DNA from: JAGWAC01 sp038046265
GTDB lineage: Archaea; Nanobdellota; Nanobdellia; SCGC-AAA011-G17; JACPIM01
NCBI GenBank assembly: GCA_038046265.1
Contig: JBBSWN010000033.1
Span: forward strand, 1 to 10,010
Direction of reading: 5' to 3'
DNA length: 10,010 nt
The notes below the pieces were generated by a model that did no database searches, was not told the origin of the DNA, and saw nothing but the letters and a program-made list of their open reading frames with translations. The translations under genes were made by a program, and so were the position numbers. This document shows positions 6,294-10,010 of the stretch, piece after piece (the first letter of the stretch is position 1; every line of letters starts with the position of its first letter).

Positions 6294-6842
6294 TTAATTT
6301 ATGGATATTATTGTGAGGCCTGATATTTTATCTGATGTAGGCTTTATCCCTATGTTTAAGGTTTGATGAAATAATTTAGATTCTTCAAGGTATCTAAAAA
6401 AATCTTCCATTCTTTCTTTATCTGAAATTGTGTTGTCTACAAATATTAAGCCATCTTTGTTCAGAAGTTTTAATGATAAAATCAAATATTCTTTATATTC
6501 TGACTTTTTTGCATCTATGAAGATTATGTCGAATTTTTCCTCTAATTTTTTTAAAGTCTCCAATGCGTTGCCTTCGATTAACTTAATGTTTTTTGCCTGT
6601 GCTTTTTTTATGTTTTCTTTTGCTATTTTTATTGCTTCTTTGTCAATTTCCAATGCAACTACTTTGTCTGCTAGTAAAGAAAAATTTAAAGCTGAATAGC
6701 CATGAAAAGTTCCAATTTCCAGGATTGATTTTGGTTTTTTTATTTTACAAATAATTGAGATAAAGTCAACAGAGTCTTTTGCTAAATACATTTGGAGCCT
6801 GTTTTTCTCAAGTTCTTCAACAACTTCAAGAGTTTTATTCAT
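6294..6842 (-). CDS. COMT-like SAM-dependent O-methyltransferase
   Basis: This 182-aa cytoplasmic class I methyltransferase resembles the catechol/caffeoyl-CoA O-methyltransferase group (COG4122). It has the SAM-binding motif I LEIGTFHGYSAL (41-52), the acidic end of strand 2 (ALEID, 63-67), an EGNA motif (90-93) that contacts adenine, FIDAKK (109-113) and VDNTI (135-139). D110 together with D136-N137 matches the usual divalent-metal ligands of the metal-dependent members. It is shorter than typical members (about 210-220 residues), mainly because the N-terminal lid helices are short. The substrate cannot be read from sequence. It is monocistronic, with a leaderless promoter divergent from the 79-aa protein gene. 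Confidence 0.88.
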   Translation of the reverse strand: MNKTLEVVEELEKNRLQMYLAKDSVDFISIICKIKKPKSILEIGTFHGYSALNFSLLADKVVALEIDKEAIKIAKENIKKAQAKNIKLIEGNALETLKKLEEKFDIIFIDAKKSEYKEYLILSLKLLNKDGLIFVDNTISDKERMEDFFRYLEESKLFHQTLNIGIKPTSDKISGLTIISIN

Positions 6843-6864
6843 TGCTTACGCCCTGTTTTTCAGG

Positions 6865-6872
6865 TTTTTAAA
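6865..6872 (-). promoter_or_regulatory. TATA box of the O-methyltransferase gene
   Basis: The minus strand reads TTTAAAAA, centred 26.5 bp upstream of the ATG at 6842. It is about 20 bp from the oppositely oriented box at 6885-6892, so this 72-bp gap is a compact divergent promoter region. Confidence 0.55.
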
Positions 6873-6884
6873 CATTTAACAAAA

Positions 6885-6892
6885 TTTATATA
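6885..6892 (+). promoter_or_regulatory. TATA box of the 79-aa protein gene
   Basis: TTTATATA, a consensus archaeal TATA box, is centred 26.5 bp upstream of the ATG at 6915. This implies a leaderless mRNA starting at or next to the A of the start codon. Confidence 0.65.
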
Positions 6893-6914
6893 GGGGTTTT
6901 TTGGGATTTTTATT

Positions 6915-7154
6915 ATGTCATATCAAAATGGAAAACCAATGGCTACATATAGCGGAAGAATAAAAAGTGTAAATGAGGAAGGCGTATTAGTTGCAGTTCG
7001 AAGAGATGAAAAAGCAGGAGGGCTTGAGGAAGACATAGAATTTTCATTAGCTCAAGTTGAAGCAGGATCTCCAATTAGCGGGGCTGATGTAGTAATTGAG
7101 TCTTTTAGAAACAAAACAGGAAAACCAATAGATAAGATTTATATATTTTCATAA
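6915..7154 (+). CDS. Small 79-aa protein, probable beta-barrel fold, function unknown
   Basis: I do not recognise this soluble protein. It is beta-rich with repeated short strands: TYSGRIKSVNEEG (11-23), VLVAVRRDE (24-32), DIEFSLAQV (40-48), ADVVIESFRNKTG (57-69) and IDKIYIF (72-78). It has a glycine turn, and an acidic EEDIEF segment after AGG. The alternating pattern would suit a small OB- or SH3-like barrel, possibly binding nucleic acid or a protein, but that is only a guess from strand spacing. It lies 13 bp upstream of trhO in the same orientation. However, trhO has its own promoter-like element inside the end of this gene, so the two need not share regulation. Confidence 0.75.
   Translation: MSYQNGKPMATYSGRIKSVNEEGVLVAVRRDEKAGGLEEDIEFSLAQVEAGSPISGADVVIESFRNKTGKPIDKIYIFS
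7138..7145 (+). promoter_or_regulatory. TATA box of trhO, inside the preceding coding region
   Basis: TTTATATA occurs within the final codons (Lys-Ile-Tyr-Ile-Phe) of the 79-aa protein gene. It is centred 26.5 bp upstream of the trhO ATG at 7168, the same octamer and spacing as at 6885-6892. No Shine-Dalgarno site precedes trhO, which supports a separate leaderless transcript. Confidence 0.6.
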
Positions 7155-7167
7155 TTTTTTTCTTGAT

Positions 7168-8016
7168 ATGATAGTAAGTTCATTTTACAAATATGTTGAA
7201 ATTAAAAATCCTGAGAAGTTTCAAATTGAACAATTGGATTTTTGCAAAAAATTAGGAGTTAAGGGAAAAGTTCTAGTTTCTAAAGAAGGAGTAAACGGAA
7301 GTATTTCAGGAACAGAAGAACAAATTAAGGAATATAAAAAGGAATTAACTAGGAACAAATTATTTAAGGATTTAAAGTTTAAGGACACTATTTCTGAGGA
7401 ACATCCTTTTAGAAAAACTATTGTCAGAGTTAGGAAGGAGATTGTTAGTTCTGGACTGAAAATTGAGTTAAGGAATAAAGGAAAGTATATTTCTCCTGAA
7501 GAATTGAATAATTTAATTGAAAGCAATGAAGATTTTATTCTTTTAGATGCAAGGAATAATTATGAAAGCAAAATTGGGAAGTTCAGGAATGCTTTGACAC
7601 CTGATATAGAAACTTTTAAAGAATTTAGAAAAGCAGCTAAAGAACTTAATAATTTTAAGGGCAAGAAGATTGTTACTTATTGTACAGGTGGAGTAAGGTG
7701 TGAGAAGGCAAGCGCTTTTTTAAAAGAAAACGGATTTAGCAATGTGTTTCAGCTGGAAGGAGGGATTATAAATTATATTAACCAGTTTCCTGATAGACAT
7801 TTTCAAGGGAGATGCTTTGTTTTTGATGACAGATTATCAATACCGACTGGAAAAAATACTAAAGATATTACTATTTGCGAGCTTTGCCATGTGCCATCTG
7901 GAAGATATATAAATTGCGCCAACAAAAAGTGCGATAACCTGTTTGTTTGCTGCGAGGATTGTGATTTAAAATTTAAGCACTATTGTTCTAAGAACTGCAG
8001 AGCAACAGCTTTTTAA
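7168..8016 (+). CDS. trhO: Rhodanese-type tRNA uridine-34 hydroxylase TrhO (YceA family)
   Basis: This 282-aa enzyme matches the TrhO/YceA family, which uses O2 to form 5-hydroxyuridine at wobble position 34 of certain tRNAs. Domains in order are an N-terminal acylphosphatase-like domain (about 1-90, with KGKVLVSKEGVNGSISG at 32-48), a rhodanese domain (about 108-212) and a Cys-rich C-terminal segment (about 213-282). The rhodanese active-site loop is YCTGGVRCEKA (171-181) with C172 and C178, and the typical LLDARN and QLEGGIINY motifs are present. The tail has Cys at 237, 240, 250, 255, 261, 262, 265, 273 and 277, arranged in CxxC-like pairs that could hold zinc. It is shorter than the E. 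coli enzyme (about 350 residues) because the far C-terminus is missing, as in many family members. An O2-dependent enzyme hints at a host environment with oxygen. Confidence 0.92.
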   Translation: MIVSSFYKYVEIKNPEKFQIEQLDFCKKLGVKGKVLVSKEGVNGSISGTEEQIKEYKKELTRNKLFKDLKFKDTISEEHPFRKTIVRVRKEIVSSGLKIELRNKGKYISPEELNNLIESNEDFILLDARNNYESKIGKFRNALTPDIETFKEFRKAAKELNNFKGKKIVTYCTGGVRCEKASAFLKENGFSNVFQLEGGIINYINQFPDRHFQGRCFVFDDRLSIPTGKNTKDITICELCHVPSGRYINCANKKCDNLFVCCEDCDLKFKHYCSKNCRATAF

Positions 8017-8036
8017 TGTAGTTTCAATTGAACCAT
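8015..8036. repeat. 22-bp direct repeat, copy 1, with palindromic core (operator-like)
   Basis: This copy begins at the trhO stop codon and is identical over 22 bp to 8080-8101. It contains the 10-bp perfect palindrome TTCAATTGAA at 8023-8032 within AGTTTCAATTGAACC. It lies just upstream of the TATA box at 8041-8048, where a regulator could act on promoter recognition. Confidence 0.85.
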
Positions 8037-8040
8037 AAAC

Positions 8041-8048
8041 TTTATATA
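8041..8048 (+). promoter_or_regulatory. TATA box of the HEPN-like/MNT operon
   Basis: TTTATATA is present here, the same octamer as at 6885 and 7138. By the spacing seen at those sites, transcription would start near 8071, giving a leader of about 29 nt, unlike the leaderless genes. The box is flanked by operator-like palindromes on both sides. Confidence 0.6.
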
Positions 8049-8062
8049 TTTGTTTATTATTA

Positions 8063-8076
8063 GTTTCAAATGAAAC
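8063..8076. repeat. Inverted repeat GTTTCA-AA-TGAAAC (operator-like)
   Basis: Perfect 6-bp arms are separated by 2 bp, and the sequence is related to the cores of the flanking 22-bp repeats (AGTTTCAA[T/A]TGAA). It is centred at 8069.5, spanning the inferred transcription start. It is 42 bp from the centre of copy 1 and 23 bp from the centre of copy 2, roughly whole numbers of helical turns. Confidence 0.8.
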
Positions 8077-8079
8077 CTA

Positions 8080-8101
8080 AATGTAGTTTCAATTGAACCA
8101 T
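8080..8101. repeat. 22-bp direct repeat, copy 2, abutting the start codon
   Basis: This copy is identical to 8015-8036 over 22 bp and ends with the first two bases of the ATG at 8100. Its palindromic core is at 8088-8097. If transcription starts near 8071, this copy lies in the mRNA leader, where GUUUCA (8086-8091) can pair with UGAAAC (8071-8076) to form a 6-bp hairpin next to the start codon. Confidence 0.85.
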
Positions 8102-8498
8102 GAAAAACGAAGAACATGTAAGAAATATAAAGGAAAGCCTTTCTATAATAGAAGAGTGTATAGAAAAGGGGCTTTTAGAAAGACAGAGAAATATTGGATT
8201 TAATACTTCGGCTGCTTCTGTAGATATGTTAGAACTGTTATTGCATAAAAAAAGCCTGATAGATCCGGGATTTCTTGTTAAGCATGAATGGCTGAATTCA
8301 AAAAATAAAATTGAAGAAAAATTTCCATTTGAATTTGAAAAAAAAGATGAGATTTTAGGCTTAATGTCAAAAATTGAAAGTAAAAGAAGCCTTCTTTGTT
8401 ATGGGAAACAACAGAAAATTGAACTTATTCAGGAAGTTATAGATAATTTTAATAAATTACGCAAGAAATTTAATGAGGTTGGCTTAGATGAATTCTAA
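8100..8498 (+). CDS. HEPN-like protein of an archaeal HEPN/MNT pair
   Basis: This 132-aa, mostly alpha-helical protein lies directly upstream of an MNT nucleotidyltransferase and overlaps it by 11 nt. The gene order, size and helical content fit the HEPN partner of HEPN/MNT (HepT-MntA-type) toxin-antitoxin modules, in which HEPN is an RNase toxin. Recognisable segments are RQRNIGFNTSAASVDMLELLLHK (split across 28-50), DPGFLVKHEWL (55-65) and the final helices with KIESKRSLLCYGK (91-103). The usual catalytic motif RX4-6H is absent: neither R30 (followed by NIGF-N) nor R96 (followed by SLLC-Y) has the histidine, and no other Arg-His pair fits. It may be inactive, divergent, or a substrate-binding helper. 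The start codon is fixed by the abutting repeat, and no Shine-Dalgarno site is seen. Confidence 0.75.
   Translation: MKNEEHVRNIKESLSIIEECIEKGLLERQRNIGFNTSAASVDMLELLLHKKSLIDPGFLVKHEWLNSKNKIEEKFPFEFEKKDEILGLMSKIESKRSLLCYGKQQKIELIQEVIDNFNKLRKKFNEVGLDEF
8475..8479 (+). promoter_or_regulatory. Shine-Dalgarno site for the MNT gene
   Basis: GAGGT lies eight bases upstream of the ATG at 8488, inside the HEPN-like coding region. It supports independent translation initiation of the second gene and the chosen start. Confidence 0.6.
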
Positions 8499-9105
8499 AT
8501 TAATAGCTTATGCTTTGGATTTTACATCATTTCTTATTCAGAAAACTAAATATAAAGAAAATATTAAGAGTATTATTTTATTTGGATCTGTCGCACGACA
8601 AGAGGCTGGAGAGAAGAGCGATATCGATATCTTTATAGATTTGGTAAAGTTTGATAAGAAAACTGAGGATGAATTAACTAAAATATTAAATGATTTTTTA
8701 GATTCTACAAAATATAAAACTTATTGGAAACTTTTAAACATTAAGTCTGAAATAAAACAAATAATTGGAGAATTGGATAAATGGCCTGATTTAAAGCCAA
8801 GCATTATTGCAAATGGAGTTGTTTTATATGGGAAGTACATGCCAGAAGTTAAAGACGGCAAACATAGGGTTTTTTTTATATGGGAAAATATCAGACCTAA
8901 TGCGAAGAGAGTTTTATTTAATAAACAATTATATGGATATAAACAAAATAAAAAATTCTATCCTGGTTTAATGCAAAAGTATAATGCTGGAAAATTAGGA
9001 AAAGGGTGCATTTTAACAGATTTAGAATATTCAAATCTTTTCCACCAGTTATTTAAAAAGCATAAAATAACTGTACAGATAAAGAAAGTTCTGGAATATG
9101 CCTAA
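8488..9105 (+). CDS. MNT-family nucleotidyltransferase with extra C-terminal domain
   Basis: This 205-aa protein has an N-terminal minimal nucleotidyltransferase domain (about 1-110). The motif LFGSVARQEAGEKSDIDIFID (31-51) contains the family signature GS-x10-DxD, with G33, S34, D45 and D47. In HepT-MntA systems the nucleotidyltransferase is the antitoxin and adds AMP to the HEPN toxin (family knowledge). Here the domain is followed by about 95 additional residues (111-205) rich in basic and aromatic residues, including KRVLFNKQLYGYKQ, YPGLMQK and KLGKGCIL. Stand-alone MntA proteins are usually nearer 100-140 residues. The extra domain could bind DNA or RNA and might read the palindromes upstream of the operon (inference). 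The 11-nt overlap with the HEPN-like gene implies coupled expression. Confidence 0.85.
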   Translation: MNSKLIAYALDFTSFLIQKTKYKENIKSIILFGSVARQEAGEKSDIDIFIDLVKFDKKTEDELTKILNDFLDSTKYKTYWKLLNIKSEIKQIIGELDKWPDLKPSIIANGVVLYGKYMPEVKDGKHRVFFIWENIRPNAKRVLFNKQLYGYKQNKKFYPGLMQKYNAGKLGKGCILTDLEYSNLFHQLFKKHKITVQIKKVLEYA

Positions 9106-9125
9106 TTGTTGGTTGTAGCAAAAGC

Positions 9126-9133
9126 TTTTTAAT
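9126..9133 (+). promoter_or_regulatory. TATA box of the tRNA-Leu gene
   Basis: TTTTTAAT is centred about 28 bp upstream of the tRNA's first base at 9158, as expected for an archaeal tRNA promoter. It lies in the 52-bp gap after the MNT gene. Confidence 0.5.
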
Positions 9134-9188
9134 TAGATTTTAGTTAAAATTCTTTGTGCAGGGATGCCGGAGCGGTCAAACGGGACAG

Positions 9189-9209
9189 AAATCGTAAATG
9201 ATTGTCTAA
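9189..9209 (+). other. tRNA-Leu intron 1 (21 nt, position 30/31)
   Basis: This folds as a bulge-helix-bulge. The central helix is GGAC (9183-9186) with GTCT (9204-9207), including one G-U pair. The bulges are AGA (9187-9189) and AAC (9208-9210), and the inner helix is AATC/GATT (9190-9193/9200-9203) closed by the six-base loop GTAAAT. Cutting after the second base of each bulge removes exactly 9189-9209 and leaves G30 joined to C31, which pairs with G39. Position 30/31 is inside the anticodon stem, a non-canonical site. Confidence 0.75.
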
Positions 9210-9216
9210 CCTCAAG

Positions 9217-9233
9217 ATGTTTGATCATAAGAA
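9217..9233 (+). other. tRNA-Leu intron 2 (17 nt, canonical position 37/38)
   Basis: The central helix pairs loop bases CTCA (9211-9214) with TAAG (9228-9231), three pairs plus one C-A mismatch at wobble base C34. The bulges are AGA (9215-9217) and AAA (9232-9234), and a short inner helix TG/CA (9218-9219/9226-9227) follows. This is a relaxed BHB at the usual archaeal site. A one-base shift (9218-9234) gives the same mature RNA. The outer stem forms fully only after intron 1 has gone, apart from C9210-G9235. Confidence 0.7.
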
Positions 9234-9283
9234 AGCTGTTGGCTCAGTGCCTACGGAGGTTCAAATCCTCTTCCCTGCAGACA

Positions 9284-9892
9284 TTATTTCTTTAGCCATC
9301 TAAACTGAATAAAGATAAAATAGTAAACTGATAAGAAAGTATAGTAAATATTTAACAGAAAAACAACTAAATTAAAGTAATCTTTTTGGTAAAAAATTAA
9401 AATAAAAACTGACAAGTAGACTATAAGATTATAATGTCCAAGTAAAGGAGCTGGCTTAATTATCCAGTCTGTTTTTGCAAACTCCTGATTTTTTACTGTT
9501 GACAATACTGCTGTTATTGGAAGAATAAATAAATGATAAATCAATATTGAGTTATATTGGTAAATTATCAAACTTAGGATAACTAATAAATAAATTATAT
9601 AATCTCCGAAAGTGTCCAAGAATTTTCCTTTGTCTGACTGCTTTTTTTGATATCTTGCCAAAGGCCCATCAAAAATATCCAGCAATAATGCCAAGAATAA
9701 AAACAAAAAAGCTAGTTTTGGATTTCTTGAGATTAAAAATAAATATGGAATAAAAATAATTAATTTAAAATTACTTAGTAAGTTTGCTGTAAGATTTAAT
9801 TTTGTCAATAATTTTGATATTGGTTTGAATAAATAATCTCTTGTACTTTGATTTTTATTAACAAATTTTTCATTTATGCTTTTTTTCACCAT
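9284..9892 (-). CDS. CDP-alcohol phosphatidyltransferase family membrane enzyme
   Basis: This 202-aa integral membrane protein carries the complete family signature DG-x2-AR-x8-G-x3-D-x3-D: D72, D75-G76, A79-R80, G89, D93 and D97 (DIFDGPLAR then GKFLDTFGD). These aspartates bind the metal ions that activate the CDP-linked lipid. The enzymes join a CDP-alcohol and a second alcohol with loss of CMP; archaeal members make archaetidylserine, archaetidylglycerol or archaetidylinositol phosphate. Which one applies here cannot be told. About six membrane helices are visible (about 42-54, 60-74, 98-111, 115-129, 153-169 and 174-196), and the length is typical. Its ATG overlaps the stop of an upstream frame (ATGGTGA), suggesting an operon. 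Its stop is only 4 bp from the end of the convergent tRNA-Leu gene. Confidence 0.92.
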   Translation of the reverse strand: MVKKSINEKFVNKNQSTRDYLFKPISKLLTKLNLTANLLSNFKLIIFIPYLFLISRNPKLAFLFLFLALLLDIFDGPLARYQKKQSDKGKFLDTFGDYIIYLLVILSLIIYQYNSILIYHLFILPITAVLSTVKNQEFAKTDWIIKPAPLLGHYNLIVYLSVFILIFYQKDYFNLVVFLLNIYYTFLSVYYFIFIQFRWLKK

Positions 9893-10010
9893 TTTGTTTC
9901 ACGAATTTTTAAAAAGTACCCAATATGATTTACAAGGACATGAAGGAATGGAGTTAACAGCAAGAGGATTGAGATGCTTCTTAAAGTTAGTTTAATGAAA
10001 GGATACAGAA
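9886..10010 (-). CDS. 3' end of an upstream gene running off the window (partial)
   Basis: A frame open from the right edge gives 40 codons (first complete codon at 10008) before a TGA at 9888-9886. It overlaps the start of the phosphatidyltransferase as ATGGTGA. The encoded C-terminus is hydrophobic in the middle (SISILLLLTPFLHVLVNHIG) and ends basic (KIRETKW), as in a membrane-protein tail. Forty open codons in AT-rich DNA could arise by chance, but the coupling-type overlap, also seen at three other junctions in this window, supports a real gene. The family cannot be named from the fragment. Confidence 0.5.
   Translation of the reverse strand, partial: LYPFIKLTLRSISILLLLTPFLHVLVNHIGYFLKIRETKW

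Larger units (their letters stand above)
9158..9279 (+). tRNA. tRNA-Leu(CAA) interrupted by two introns
   Basis: The acceptor stem GCAGGGA (9158-9164) pairs with TCCCTGC (9272-9278), and A9279 is the discriminator, as expected for leucine; CCA is not encoded. The D stem is CCG/CGG (9167-9169/9181-9183) with GG in the loop. The variable arm has a GGC/GCC stem (9241-9243/9249-9251), making this class II. The T arm is GGAGG-TTCAAAT-CCTCT (9255-9271). The anticodon arm is complete only if 9189-9209 and 9217-9233 are removed: stem ACAGC/GCTGT with loop C-T-CAA-G-A, anticodon CAA. The mature RNA would be 84 nt, normal for tRNA-Leu. Without the removals no anticodon loop with T33 can be formed, so this is read as a functional gene with two introns rather than a pseudogene. 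Confidence 0.88.

Noticed and set aside
6430..6699. Plus-strand frame opposite the O-methyltransferase (and 5987-6169 opposite the ATPase)
   Set aside because: Both are antisense to genes with intact catalytic motifs; neither has a promoter.
7221..7526. Minus-strand frame opposite trhO
   Set aside because: It overlaps the conserved N-terminal domain of TrhO and is Ser/Leu/Phe-rich as expected of a shadow frame.
8015..8101. CRISPR array or inverted terminal repeats of a mobile element
   Set aside because: Only two identical copies plus one related palindrome occur, spacing is uneven and part of it holds a TATA box, and no cas gene, transposase or outer repeat lies nearby. An operator arrangement explains position and symmetry better.
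9158..9279. tRNA with one intron, or a tRNA pseudogene
   Set aside because: No single deletion gives a seven-base loop with T33 and a paired stem. TAA at 9228-9230 as anticodon fails because the preceding base is not T. All other arms are intact, so decay is unlikely.
9931..9996. Short plus-strand frames at the right edge
   Set aside because: They stop after about 10-15 codons. The minus-strand frame overlapping the phosphatidyltransferase start is the better explanation.

Overview
The window looks archaeal, most likely from a small-genome DPANN-type lineage (Woesearchaeota/Pacearchaeota-like). The lineage is inferred; the archaeal assignment rests on visible signals. These are AT-rich DNA, a tRNA gene with bulge-helix-bulge introns and no encoded CCA, and archaeal TATA boxes centred about 24-28 bp upstream of start codons with no Shine-Dalgarno site (leaderless genes). 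Shine-Dalgarno motifs appear only at internal operon genes. Gene density is very high, with several 4-11 nt overlaps, and no gap exceeds about 90 bp.

Layout, left to right. (1) 40-1548, minus strand: a membrane-anchored ArsR-type winged-helix regulator, followed by a translationally coupled pair of unrecognised membrane/secreted proteins. (2) 1597-2709, minus: a Tat-signal Kelch-type beta-propeller protein, divergent from a small HPF/RaiA-like protein (2825-3184, plus). (3) 3196-3525, minus: an unrecognised 109-aa protein with its own leaderless promoter. (4) 3558-6230, minus: a three-gene ABC operon of LolD/MacB-type ATPase, secreted Ig-like protein with a C-terminal anchor, and MacB/FtsX-type permease, all overlapping. 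(5) 6294-6842, minus: a COMT-like O-methyltransferase, divergent from a 79-aa small protein and trhO (6915-8016, plus). (6) 8017-9105, plus: a HEPN-like/MNT-nucleotidyltransferase pair of toxin-antitoxin type behind three operator-like palindromes. (7) 9158-9279, plus: a tRNA-Leu(CAA) that only folds correctly if two short introns are removed. (8) 9284-9892, minus: a CDP-alcohol phosphatidyltransferase that overlaps the 3' end of a gene running off the window.

The most notable items are the two-intron tRNA-Leu, whose introns sit at 30/31 and 37/38, each with a BHB fold; the HEPN/MNT pair, whose promoter has a 22-bp perfect direct repeat plus a related palindrome and whose toxin-like protein lacks the RX4-6H motif; and the trhO promoter embedded in the end of the upstream gene at the same spacing as that gene's own promoter. 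The ABC operon probably acts at the cell envelope (extrusion or envelope remodelling) with the Ig-like protein as its extracellular partner.
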